Positions 9,507 through 21,059 of a stretch of 64,000 nt of DNA are shown piece after piece. Position numbers and translations under genes: made by a program. How positions within the stretch are numbered: position 1 is the stretch's first letter; every line of letters starts with the position of its first letter. The stretch is from Galaxea fascicularis (taxonomy: Eukaryota > Cnidaria > Anthozoa > Scleractinia > Euphylliidae): positions 1,236,001-1,300,000 of the forward strand of contig OX419339.1 in the NCBI GenBank assembly GCA_948470475.1, read 5' to 3'. Below the pieces are notes generated by a model. That model was given only the letters and a program-made list of their open reading frames with translations, was not told the origin of the DNA and did no database searches.

Positions 9507-10284
9507 GTAGCACTTTCCAGCCCATATACTTTGATGGATCAATACTACCATACTTTGATACTATAATAATGGTACCAAATGAATGCCCAAACATTGGTAA
9601 ACAAGTTATGAATATTTTCTTGACATAACTGGTTACCGTAGCAACAGTATATGCTGTTGAAAACACCCCTAATTTTAGCTCCAAGTGCCTATAACTTGAA
9701 AACGAGCTCGTTGACCCCCATTTTCTATTATTGAAATGCAACTGTAACTTTTTGCAAAGTTTAAAACCTTTTTTTAAGGTGGCTTTATATCCGCACCTAA
9801 ATTTTTTTTTTTAATTTTGCAAAAAGTTACATCTTAGCATACTGGTTGCATTTCAATAATAAAAAATGGGGGTCACCGAGTTCGTTTTTGAGTTACAGGC
9901 ACTTACAGTCTTTCCCGTAAAACCGTGAACACCAGAAATGTTTTTATTGTTTCGCGACCAATCAGAAGCAACATAAAACCACAACCTAATTACCGTTACT
10001 TTTTGCGGTTTAGTTTTCTCACGTGTGATTGGCTTTTTACTTGAAACACAATAACATTCCATAGATATTTCTGGTGTTCACGGTTTTACGGGAAAGACTG
10101 TAAAGCTAAAATTAGGGGTGTTTTTAACAGGTTATACTGTCGCTATGGTAGCCTGCTATGTCAAGAAGATATTCACAATTTGTACAACAATGTTTGGGCA
10201 TTCATTTGATACAATCATTATAGTATCAACTGATAAAGTGCGGTAGTATTGATAAATCAAAGTATATGGGCTGGAAAGTGCTGC
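9507..10284. repeat. Large palindrome interrupted by a MITE
   Basis: The left arm (about 9507-9776) and right arm (about 9787-10284) are imperfect reverse complements. Matching landmarks are GCACTTTCCAGCCCATATAC, AATGAATGCCCAAACATTG, AACACCCCTAATTTTAGCT, GACCCCCATTTT and GTAACTTTTTGCAAA. The right arm is longer only because a 195-bp element sits in it (9906-10100). The centre is the short segment around AAGGTGGCTTTATATCCGCA. It is probably a foldback transposon; no protein is encoded. Confidence 0.85.
9906..10100. mobile_element. Tc1/mariner-like MITE inside the palindrome arm
   Basis: The 34-bp terminal inverted repeats match exactly (9906-9939 and 10067-10100) and start CAGTCTTTCCCGTAAAACCG. 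It is flanked by TA at 9904-9905 and 10101-10102. Ends starting CAGT with a TA target are typical of Tc1/mariner. The other arm of the host palindrome gives the empty site (AGCTCCAAGTGCC, near 9680). Confidence 0.88.
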
Positions 10285-10739
10285 AAAACAGGTTTGAGCG
10301 ACCTAATTGGTTTTAATAAAATTTTTAAAGGCCTTCCAAAAACAGCATTGCTACCAATAAAAGATCATAGTATCTCCTCTTGTTGTCTTCCGGCTTTTTA
10401 TTTTATTTTCTCCCCCGCCGAAAAAAAACGCGGGTTGCCCACATCTTGAGTGACATTTCACATTTGGCTTACATGGTGGAAAAGGCGTACGATACCATAT
10501 TTTCTTAGCTATGGTGCTCCGCGTGCGCGCGCCGCTTTTACAACCATGTCAAATCACCATATGATGCTTACACTACGTATGTACGCCTATTATGTACTTA
10601 GCTTGATCTTCATTCTGACTGTGATGAAAGAAAGAGAAAACATTTGGACAAGAGATTAAGAAACGACATTCAAGTCGATACTGAAAAAATGCTCAGTGAA
10701 AAGAAATAAAATGATGAAAAACACTGTTTACAGAACATG
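10285..10739. other. Gene-free stretch
   Basis: No supported exon or repeat recognised. Confidence 0.4.
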
Positions 10740-10882
10740 CCCCGGTGGTTCAAAGGCGGGATAGCGCTATCCACCGGATAAATATCTATCCACTGGATAG
10801 TGCAATTAGCTTTCCCAATACTTATCTGCTGGGTAGTGATTTGTCCGGTGGATAGCGCTATCCAACGTTTGAACAACCGGGG
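10740..10882. mobile_element. 143-bp MITE with GGATAGCGCTATCC core
   Basis: The ends are inverted repeats: CCCCGGTGGTTCAAAGGCGG on the left; the right end, read on the other strand, is CCCCGGTTGTTCAAACGTTG. Both arms continue into the palindrome GGATAGCGCTATCCACCGGA. I recall similar repeats from coral genomes. Target duplication not identified. Confidence 0.8.
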
Positions 10883-12680
10883 CCAGGCCTCTAGAGGACC
10901 ACTTAACGCACATAGAGCGCTGGTATGGAAGCAATGTTCTATAAGGACAGCACAATAAACTTAACTTCAAGTGTTCTGGATGCAAAGATGACAGCGGCCT
11001 TTTGCCTTCTATGTGAAATTGAGACTGTCCAACTGAAGTTTGTCTAATACAAGAGAGATGAACTTTGGACGTACGTAATGCGGCGATTATAATCACTGCA
11101 CATTGACTTGTAATATTTATTATATATTTTCTTATGTACAAAATACTTTTATAGCTCCTTTAAATCAGAAAAAAGGAATGAAAACTACTAAGATTGTCTT
11201 GGTCAAAACATTACAGGACGTTTTGGTGCACAAGGCACAAACATTAGTTAATAGAACTTAAGACAAAGAAAAATGGAATCAGATAGTTGTAAAGCAATTG
11301 TCACACCCTGAAATCTCAAAATGTAAATGACTAAATGTCTACAAGAAGAGTGAATTTCATCTATTGAGCTAAAATAGAAAGGTGGAACGGATTTAAGAAA
11401 AAAAGAAGCGCATTTTGAAATGACAATATATTGTAATAAAGTTCGAATTTTAATTAGGTTTGATATTTACACACTTTAGGTCATTAATTAGACATGTCAT
11501 GTACTCAAGTTAGGAACACGCTCGGTGCAGATGACTTATCAACTGCTTCCTTTGTGATGTCACTCATTAACTTTGAATTGTAGGAACAGTTTCATGAAAA
11601 TTAATTAGTTTTGATCTCTTATAGCTTGGTGCATGGCAAGTGGAGAAAAACAATCAGAAAAATATAAATGTTGCATTTCCTAGTATAGTTTTTACTGTTT
11701 TAGAAGCACCTCTATTAAAGATTAAAGATGGAACAGCCAATGTGTTGCTCTTCCTTTGAGACACTCAATCATTAAAATTCTACGGACATCAGCCCCAAAG
11801 AAAACGAAATAGCAAAGGTTTCCTTACAGTTACAATGACACTTTATGTCTTCCTCACACAAGCAGTTTTTACAAGAAGGGGGCAGACCTCCTTGCTACTT
11901 TTCAATCACATGCTGACAACATTATTGCCAACACTTAAAGCACTTCCACAGATCACAAAAACACCTAACATTCTGATCTCGGGCTGTGATGTCATTCTTG
12001 TACAACTATTTTTGAAATTATTTCTGTATAGTTAGTGACACTGCAAGAGAACATACAGAGGCCTGGCATCATTCTTATGTCAATGGCAAATCTATAAACT
12101 ACACATCCACAGTTTTCTTCCTATCGATTACAGTATGGCATTTTGTTAAGGTGAATGGTTTTGCATCAGCCACAAACGTGAGTTTGTGATAATTATTTTG
12201 TATCTTTGTCAAGATTGTACATTTCGTTTACACATAGGATTTGTTCCCTTCTTCAAAAACAAATTTCCAGGGGTTCCAACTATTATCAAGGACTTTCCAG
12301 TACTGGAAAATGCAAGACTAAAATTCAAGTACTGTCCAAAACCTTTACTCTCCATGTTCAGAGAATGTCTACAGCAATTTGAGATTTGCCATCTTCTGTG
12401 AATGTGAAGCTTAATTTCTGCAAGAATTCTAGTACCTTAGTGTACATGAACTCCATGTAGGCTGTAAATATGTAACATAAAGAACAGGGTTACTACAGAG
12501 AAAAAGTCCATGGTATTTGAAGCAAGACATTAGAATTGCACCCTGTGAATTATTGTTCAGAAAAGTTAATTTCTTTTGTTTAAGCTTTACAAACAATTCA
12601 CTGGTGTATCCCTTGCAGTTCAAGACATCTGGATCCAAGCATTCACATCACAAAATACATGCAAGTCCAGAACTATATTA
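10883..12680. other. Gene-free stretch downstream of E2F, possible 3' UTR in part
   Basis: No exon recognised. A minus-strand AATAAA (TTTATT near 11115) exists about 2.4 kb beyond the E2F stop, but A+T-rich DNA gives many such matches. A long 3' UTR is only a possibility. Confidence 0.3.
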
Positions 12681-12839
12681 TCAGGGATGTAGATAAACGT
12701 TTTAAGAGAAGAGAATTATCAGTTCACAGCCAGATTTAGAGTACAGATTTTTACGACTGTAGAAGGTTTTTTAGCTGGGAAAATTGATTTGTCAGCCGGG
12801 TATTTCCCCTGGGTTCCCGTCAATTTTCTACATCCCTGA
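12681..12839. mobile_element. 159-bp Harbinger-like MITE
   Basis: Ends TCAGGGATGTAGATAAACG and ...TTTTCTACATCCCTGA are inverted repeats. TTA flanks both sides (12678-12680 and 12840-12842), a PIF/Harbinger-type target. It lies about 660 bp beyond the E2F stop. Confidence 0.7.
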
Positions 12840-13499
12840 TTATACCAGTCTCTAAGGCAAAGTCAAACAAAATTTACAGAAATCTAGATTTCAAGGCCCA
12901 ATAATAATATTATTACTGTGCAATACACATACATGTATGTAGTTTTTACTGCAAAGCCTTCAATTACACTGTATTCCACAGTCCTGAGCCTCTGGGCTCC
13001 TTCAAATTATCCCACTCCATCCATCAAAATCATATTGTATATGAAACAGTGACCTTTTCTGTGCAAATGAAACCTTAATTTGACAAGGTCTTCTGCATTG
13101 TCACAGATCTGATAATTATCTTTTCACAACCTCAATCACTGGTAACAGTTGAACAAGGAATGATCACTTTGATGGCCAGTATGTGATCCACAGCTTCTGG
13201 CTTCCTGTAACACTACTCTTCCATCAAGACATCCTTCTTCATGAAGTACTGAAAAATTATCCTTGTTATTTGGTTTGAAAAAGCCTTGGTTTGCTGCTAA
13301 CCAACTGTGACGATTCTTTTCAAGGAACCCTCGTAAATTAATCAGATCCAGCACGATACATGTAGTTAGCTTGTGAAAACCCACTTCAGGGTTACCTCTG
13401 ACAACGCAAAATGCAAATGTATCCAACCTGCAAACTGCTGCAGGAAAGGTACTTTTACAAGATTTTGTGACATGGACGAAAACACATCAAGGCTGTTGA

Positions 13500-16400
13500 T
13501 TATGATGATGCCATAGCTCCAGGCAAGGGAGAAGCAATTGGAATGTCAAATAAATCACATACGCCCTCTGAGTCATCCAAGTTGAAGTAGTAATCATGTT
13601 CCCCTGGAGGAGGTGATAAGCTTAGAAGAGGTGCATACACTAACAAAAAACAAAACAAAAACAAACAAATTTAGGTCCTAATAAATCAGGGAGTTCAGCC
13701 ATGTGCAAAATTTTCATTACATGCAGGGTTGTCATCTAGGATAGTAGATGGCACTCAGGGCAGAGATCTCCGTAAGCCCCGGCGACTGGCGAAAATCGCC
13801 AGCTAGTCGTCCTGGGCGCGCCGGCTACTCAGATCCAAAAAAAAAAAAAAAAACTTTGTTTTACATCCAACGGCAACTTTTCCATTTGCGACGCCTACTT
13901 TCCCTTGGGTAAATACATTTGGAAATAAATAAAGTTTTCCTTAAAGAGCCAAGTGTCCCCTGAATAAACTTTAAAGTTTCGTCAAGAATTTCGCCATGCT
14001 TGAATCTGCTTGCAGACATCGATTGAACGTGAAGCAAACGAAACAGGCTCAGATTTCGAGGCAGCGGTTACCGACGAAAAACACTCCATATAAGACAATA
14101 TACTCTATATTCCAACACGTGCAAAATGGCGGAAAAGCAGCAGCATGAAAGGCACTTGCGCGCCTTAATAAATTCCTCTGCCGGCTACTCCATTTTATTC
14201 TCCTTCTACTCCAAAATTTAGGGAGAACCCTGTCAGGGGGTAACAGTCCCATCCCCTCCCCCTACATTTTTCTCTTTTTACTGGCGAATTGAGCTGACGA
14301 AACTAGGAAAGTAGCTGGGGATATACGCGCTTGCTGGAGCTTTTTTGAGAACTGCGCTACATGTAATTAAAACAATTTAAATTAATTATTTACTCAAGAA
14401 ATAAAGATCTGTATTAAACGAGGTTTGTTAAGCATACAACAGCAAAAAGGAATGATAAAAGCTGGTGTTTCTGAGTGATCATGACTCCATTGTCAAGGGA
14501 ACTATGTCACAGATCATGCAAATAACAGCATTTAAAGCGATCTTGGTGCAAAAATTATCGTACACAAATCCTGTCACATGAATAAGAAACTTAAAGCCAA
14601 ATCTGAACATGCTATCAGACTCTATTCCTGCCAAAGTATTTGTGTAATTTTCACGCCAAGATTGCTTCAAATGCTGTAATTTGCATGATCTGTTACATAG
14701 TCCCTAGACAATGGAGTCATGATCACTCCAAAATGTCGGCTTTTATCTTTCCTTTTTTGCTGATGTAAGAAATAAAGAAAAGTGAAAAACATGGCAAAAG
14801 GAAAATAATTTGTTTTTGAATTAAGTGGATTCAACTCAGGATTCCAAGTGTTGTAGATTTGCAGCTGGGTGGTGATTGCTAACCTAACAGACTTGTTTGT
14901 ACCCCACAAATCCAAAATGAACTGCAATGACCCTGCTAAGTGCCCAAACCTTAATCAATATGATCTCTCCCTGCTTTGAGGTCTTGCTTTGCTTGCAGCA
15001 TAACAAGACTAAAAAATGCCCAGAGTCCATACCTTCTGCTGACATCAGTTCTTCCATAACTTCCTCAGCAATATTACCTTCTGAGATGTAAACAAACAAC
15101 AAGTGTCAACCTTTCTTTTATAATCATTCTTTCTTCAGTAGAAGGCAAAAGATACCACTGATCACTCTCTAACAGAGTGGAGATAGAGGAGAAGTATTGG
15201 CACAGTGACTTGAGCAAAAACCTACAAACCCTTTCAACTCCCAAGATCTGATGATTAATTCTCCTCTCCAGCTGCTATACATATTCCTTGGACATTAGTT
15301 AAGAGAATTTGGGGTTATATCAAATAACATTGTCTGGCTGATAACTTTGTCTCTTCACATCACCTGTCTGCTAGACAATGCATCAATATTACAAGGAGAA
15401 GTTATATACTAATCACTTCTGGGAGTTAAAGGGTTTTAAACACCTGTAAAGGAAACAAAAGCATCCAGCCCAAGCCTCTGCTTTTCATGTGCATCGTCAC
15501 TGATTTTTCATTTAATAGTAAAAATTGCTGTAAGGCCTAATGACTGTCTTGGAACTCAAAAATGTTTGACCAAGAAAGTCCAGATGGTTGCATTAATTTC
15601 TAACAAAATCTGTTATTCCTCCAAAATAAGTACAGGATTCAAATGCTTCAAGTGTAACAGCAGAGACTGTACTTGTACAGGCCAGGCCTGAGAAAGTTTG
15701 TGGCAGTTGAAAAAGAAAACTAAATAAATGGTTTCCAGAGGTAACCTGGACAAGCGGGTAGCAGTGGTATGAAATTAGGTCCAGGATTTAAACCCTGCCA
15801 TTCCAACTAAATAGGTTTCGTAGATTTGGGTTCATCTTCTTCTCGTAAAATAGGCAATCAGTCACCCAACTGCCAGTTGGGATATTTCCACAACAATACA
15901 AAAAGGCCTGTGTGGTTTCAGAAAATAATTACCAATGCCCTGTCCCCCACCCCCCTCCCACTACCACCACCACCAAGGGGTTTTTGGTTTGTGCTAAAGA
16001 AAAGCAGATGCAGGTGAAGAAATGCAGTTCAGAATCACTGAAGGAACAAAAGTTTGGTAATGCAACTTGGCCCAGGCTTTCCGACTGATCTGCCATAAAT
16101 TATTTGCATTTGGTGTTACTGTCATTATTGTTCCATTGACATTGATATTTAATTCTCTGTACCTACAGTCAACTCTCTTTGAGTAGACACCACTGGTACC
16201 AGTGTTCACTGCTTTTTTCATAGACGTTTGTTGTCAAGGGACTTCAGTAAAATAACAACAGAGCAGATGTGCGACCAGTAAAGACTAAATTTACAAGTCT
16301 GTTCTAAATATAATATTATGTCCATCATAGAAAGGTTGGTGTCCATAAAATGAGAGTTCACTGTATTGTTTCTTTACCTTTGAGACTGTTTCCAAATATA

Positions 16401-19400
16401 ATGTCATTAGCAACTTCTTTAAGTTCATTTGCTAAGAAAAACCAAACAAATAATGAGCTGCATGGATCAGTCAAATCTAACCCATTAACTCCCAATCGAT
16501 TTTTTGATTTTTTTGGACATTGATATCACACAATGTAAGGTGAGTTACACAGAGTAAAAGAAATAAAAAAACAAAACAAAGAGATAACAAACCTTTAGCC
16601 CAAGATAGAATAAAATACACCTATTGCCGATTATGAATTGCCTCAAAATTTTGGCAGAGAAATTTGATCCAGTTGCCACATGGACAAATTTGATATGAGC
16701 CCCAGGATTTGTATTTATGTAGTTGCAAAATGCTGTGAATTGAGACAGAAAAAAAGACAAGCATAATGATGCATAACATGCTGTTGTACCTCTGCTACTC
16801 TCTAAAACTTCAGTCGTCACTGCCACATCTTTGGAGTTAATTTCATTGAGTTGTTTAGAATTTTCACTGGTCTCCATTGATTCGTCACCATCATTCACTG
16901 CCTGATGGTTATTTGAATTGATGTCATTGGCTGGTGGAGGTACAGGTGTCACCACCGGGCTGTCTGCAGCAGCATCCTTGTTCACTAAAAGTACGTGAAT
17001 GGGGCCCTTCTCGCTTTTTAAATGGATCTGGAAATTCCTGGGTTGCTTCATGTTCTAAAGTAGGAACAGAGTTCCAGTTAACCTTCAGAGTCTGGGAGTA
17101 ATAAAGTCGTTGGTGTCATAAAATATTTTGTAGGGGTTCAGTTGACATGGGTCTTCCCAAACTTTCTTACTCAACAATTCAATGTGTGGCATCAGGGAGC
17201 CAACTCTCTCAACCGAAGAACTCACTCTTATCTGGTACACTGAGAAAAACCAAAAAACAGTTCCAGTAAGAATTGAGATCTGAAGTCTGTGCATGACTCA
17301 TTGGAGTCGAAAGCCACTTCCTCAAGAAGGAGAGTACATTATACAACTATGAAGCTTGAAGTCAATGTCAGTTGTGAAAGACAATGTTAACTATGGTTGG
17401 AAATGGGAGACATTTTCATTATTAATTTTCTGTTATAACTGTGGTTGGAAATGAAAATAGTTTTAATTATTTCTCATAATTTTTTCACTTTGGTATGTAT
17501 AACAATGTTTTAGTTTTCTGGTGGACTTCACTGGCTGATGGTTACCATTTTGAAATTGGCTTTACTGTGAGAGTAATGATGTCAAAGCATGCAAATTCAT
17601 ACTATTTCATCACTATGATTGCAGTCATGTATGTCCACTTTCACACATTTCACTAATATAGGCACAAACATTAAAAAAACTGTTTTACAAAAAAACAATC
17701 TATAAAAATCCCTTGGCAACATTGCTAAACTTGTAGTTACTGTAAATTACATGTAGTCCCCATTAAGAATAGTCTCCTTTGCAGCTGTTATTAGGCTCAT
17801 CACGTAATGCTCCTCCCCACTAATGGCTGCTCACTTGAGCTCTGCAATCCTTTTTTCAAACTGACCAATATGGAGCAGGCTTCCTTTTCCTGGAAACCTG
17901 GACCTTGTTGTGTTTTTGGCGGCAAATGTGACGAGAAATATGATTGGTGCAGCTGCTAACAGATATTGGTTATTGGTTCTCAGTAACAAAGTGAAAGGAA
18001 TGCAGAGCTCGATTGAGCAGCCGTTAGTGGGAAGGAGCGTTGCATGACGACTAATAACGGCTGCGAAGGAGACTACATTAAGAAGAAATGCAGTAAACCA
18101 TACACTGTAACAATCAAAGTGACTTAATTATCAGGCACATCACCAAATCATCTAAATATCAATAAAATGACCTGCTGTAATCACTGATTATACATGTATA
18201 TTCTTGCTTTTTTGTCAATTAAGATTGAGTTATATTTCACACCTGCATAAATACCAACATCAGAAGTTTTTGCTGATCACTGTCAGACGATTGTACCAGA
18301 ACACACATAAAAATGATGTAGTGTAACATAAAAAGGTTATGGCACAAAACACATCACAGTTGATCACACAAAACAATACATTTGTAGAGAATTAAATTGA
18401 GATTATATTGTCTTAACTCACAGCCTCTGGAATTGGGACTTCAAGTTGTGTTCCAGATGGTGCTTGGACAACCAACAGTGTATCTCCCCTGAAACTATGA
18501 CAGACATCTTCATATGTAGCATAAGCTAACTGTTCATTCTCAGGGTCTTCTGAAACATTCTTAAGACTTTGCTGCACCCACAGTCTTTGTTCATCCAGTT
18601 CTCTTTCTTTGTCCTCAAGTGTTTCTAATTCTCCCTTTAAATGCACAAGTTTGTCTGATATTTCTCGTGTGTTACAGCCTGGACCTGCACCTCTGAAAAT
18701 GAAAGAAAATGGAACAGCAATTTACCATTAAGGCGCTGTGAAACTGTACAATGCTTTGTGCAACTTGTCTTGCAAGACAATGCATTGCGAGACAAGTTGC
18801 AGGAAACATTGCACAGTACATGCAACTGCGCTTTTAAAGAAAGGTTAACTATCCAAGCTAGGTTGACAAGTTTCCCTCACACCAACTCTCAAAAATGTAA
18901 TATGCTTGTCATGTAAAAACTCTACATGTAAGTTTTACATGCAACATTATAGAGCTTGGGTTTAATAAGTTACTCAATACTACAGGTATTTTAAGTGAAG
19001 CACAGGTAAATTCCATGTTGTAAATTGCAGATTTAATGTTCATGCATGTAGCAAGGTCAGTACACATAAGTTATTCCCCAGTCAAGACATTGTGACCACT
19101 TATTTCATCTAGGAGTAAGGAGAAAACTACCTACAGGCTCAGTTATAATAATATCTCTAGCATGAACTTGGTAGGTCTATTACTAAAAGTAAATTTAATT
19201 GAGTTTCATTTGTATAATCAGAACTAGAGGTTCCAATTTTCCATGAAAATGTACCCTGGCCACCAGAGGTTACTCTGTTTGCTGGTCAGCTTGTCACAAC
19301 TACCGAGAGGTCTCTTGTGAAATATTTTATGTCTGGTCTGAAATGTTGAGAATCTCACTTCCACGCCTGATGTTAATGACAAAAAATGATGCATAATTCT

Positions 19401-21011
19401 GAAACTTGACCAATCAAATGCCCTGGGAAGGTGAAACAGAATCCCCTTGAACTACTGTACCAATTTCAAAGAACTCAACGGTTTGAACCAGAAGTTCTCC
19501 CCTTGTTTCTGCCAGTCTCTCATGTCTCAGGCTATACTGGACAAGGAGCAGAACTTTTGACATCCAGTGTGATGAAAATGAGGTAAAGTAAACAATGTTG
19601 CAATTTTGTAGAAAAAATTAGTTTGAGGAGAAAGAACACGAGCAACAGAGAGATTTCCACTCAGCTCCATGCATAATAACCCTATGAATTATCTTTGCAA
19701 ACAAACAGTGAGTGTAAATGGAGGTTGAGTCGGTAAGAGCATGCATAACTGATGTCTGAGGCTGTGAAGAAGCGTTAACCGGATTATTGTAAAATAAAGT
19801 GAAATGCGGTAACAGCTGAAGAATACACTTCTTTACGTGAAAACGAACTGAAACATACAAGGGAACATAAAATTCTCGACTAGATAGGAATGGCTAACTT
19901 TTACATGGGGTTTGAACTACTGCAAGTTTTCGCACGGTGTGAATCCCAATAAAATATCGATAATTATTTCAAGCTTATGTTGTCCTTTCACTTCAACACT
20001 GGCATAACATTCTAGTAATGCAGACCAGCTAACAATGCTTTTTGTTGTTCAGATCATGCAAAAGGTATTGTTTAAGTGTAACAAGGCTACTCATATTTTT
20101 TCAGGATGGGTCGAATGTCGCTGAATTTCACCAACAAACCAATTGATTTACGCATATCGATGACGATATTTCGGGGATTGCTGCTTCCTCGTTAAAACGA
20201 TTTCCTTCTTGCTTACAAGCATGCATTGGTGATTATTTTTAAGAGAAAAAACTTCTCTTGGAAGTCAAAAAAGGAGAGTGGTCGGTCGAGGAGAGAAAAT
20301 TATTGCATTTCCAAACGACGATATTCGACAATATTTATGTAATAAAGGGCGCCAAAACGAAGGCGGTAAAAACGACCTTCGAAATCCGGTTTGCGCGCTA
20401 GGATCACGCGTTCCAATGCAAAACCTCGCTAAAAGAGGCGAAATGTACGGTGTTTCATACTGTAAATGAATGACTGCTTCTAAAGAACAGAACTGAAAGA
20501 AATCTAAAGGACGCCAGACTGAAATGTTTCCGAATACTGTAATTTAAACACGTCCCGCGAGGTTTCAGAGAAGTGCGTTGGAATTCGCATGTTGTCCCGC
20601 GCGAATGCCTTTTGTAGCATGAAGTAAATTTCCCGTTTATCAATACTCACTTCCACTGGATGCTATTCTTCGATTTCTTCTCAATCAGACCTATTCCTTC
20701 GAGAACGTTCGTAATATCATAAATCCGCCGTTTTTGACGGACGGCAAGGGTATCGGCGGCCTAAGAACGAAAAAAGTAAACAGTTCAAAGTGAATGCAAA
20801 ATGCATCGGGGGTAAAGCACAAAGGAAGGCAACCTAACAAGAAGTTACTTATTTTGTGTGTTGGAAAAGCCAGATTTTCCCTTGTACTTACCACTTTAAG
20901 ATCTAGGACGCCATCTTTAGCTTCTTGCAACAAACTAACGAATTTCGTCGTCAATAAACCAAGGGATTTTTCATGACGACTTGGCGTTCCCGGAGAACCG
21001 AAATCCGCCAT
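13500..21011 (-). CDS. E2F4/5: E2F4/5-type transcription factor (335 aa, 7 exons)
   Basis: E2F proteins pair with DP, bind cell-cycle promoters, and are held in check by retinoblastoma-family pocket proteins in the nucleus. Exons on the minus strand: 21011-20892, 20760-20651, 18692-18422, 17054-16790, 16431-16378, 15080-15033, 13639-13500. The sum is 1008 nt and all junctions keep frame. The start [18 protein letters not shown] leads straight into the DNA-binding winged helix (residues about 11-77), which includes [21 protein letters not shown] leucine-rich coiled coil follows ([20 protein letters not shown]), then the marked-box region ([10 protein letters not shown], then [19 protein letters not shown]). 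A Ser/Thr/Asn-rich linker precedes the C-terminal activation and pocket-binding motif [17 protein letters not shown] (305-321), as in E2F4 and E2F5. There is no long N-terminal cyclin A-binding extension, which also fits the 4/5 subclass. Exon 4's donor (GTACAA) is weak. Whether it is closer to vertebrate E2F4 or E2F5 cannot be told. Confidence 0.93.
13722..14240. repeat. Dispersed repeat in E2F intron 6
   Basis: Contains a perfect small hairpin CTGGCGAAAATCGCCAG, two CCGGCTACTC blocks and a run of A near 13838. It resembles a dispersed repeat I recall from corals, but I cannot name the family. Boundaries are approximate. Confidence 0.35.
14438..14766. mobile_element. Long-arm foldback in E2F intron 6
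   Basis: The left arm (about 14440-14585) and right arm (about 14620-14765) are inverted copies. Shared blocks are GAGTGATCATGACTCCATTG, ACAGATCATGCAAAT and ACAGCATTT. The arms are about 150 bp with a short centre. No coding capacity. Confidence 0.75.
15227..15436. mobile_element. MITE, AACCCTTTAACTCCCA family, copy 1 (E2F intron 5)
   Basis: Begins AACCCTTTCAACTCCCAAGA and ends CTTCTGGGAGTTAAAGGGTT, an inverted pair. A related copy in the opposite orientation, split by a SINE, is at 45475-45927. Confidence 0.7.
17770..18075. mobile_element. 306-bp Mutator-like MITE in E2F intron 3
   Basis: Terminal inverted repeats of about 85 bp, starting TAGTCTCCTTTGCAGCTGTT. It is flanked by a perfect 9-bp duplication CATTAAGAA at 17761-17769 and 18076-18084. 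Long inverted ends with a 9-bp target duplication are typical of Mutator-like elements. No transposase inside. Confidence 0.82.
18729..18836. mobile_element. Foldback element in E2F intron 2
   Basis: A 108-bp near-palindrome. The left arm is AAGGCGCTGTGAAACTGTAC...GCAACTTGTC; the right arm is GACAAGTTGC...GTACATGCAACTGCGCTTT. It lies about 35 bp upstream of exon 3's acceptor side. Confidence 0.65.
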
Positions 21012-21051
21012 GTTAGTCTAGCATGCTGCAGGAAGACCGAACATTGCTGTG

Positions 21052-21056
21052 ATTGG
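21052..21056 (-). promoter_or_regulatory. CCAAT box upstream of E2F
   Basis: CAGCCAATCACAG on the minus strand, about 40 bp upstream of the E2F start codon. This is the extended NF-Y-type context. The transcription start is not known. Confidence 0.4.
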
Positions 21057-21059
21057 CTG

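Noticed and set aside
16545..17051. 168-codon minus frame as a separate gene
   Set aside because: Its first part is E2F exon 4 (17054-16790); the rest reads into intron 4 after the GTACAA donor.
18413..18646. 77-codon minus frame as a small gene
   Set aside because: It is the middle of E2F exon 3, which starts further upstream at 18692.
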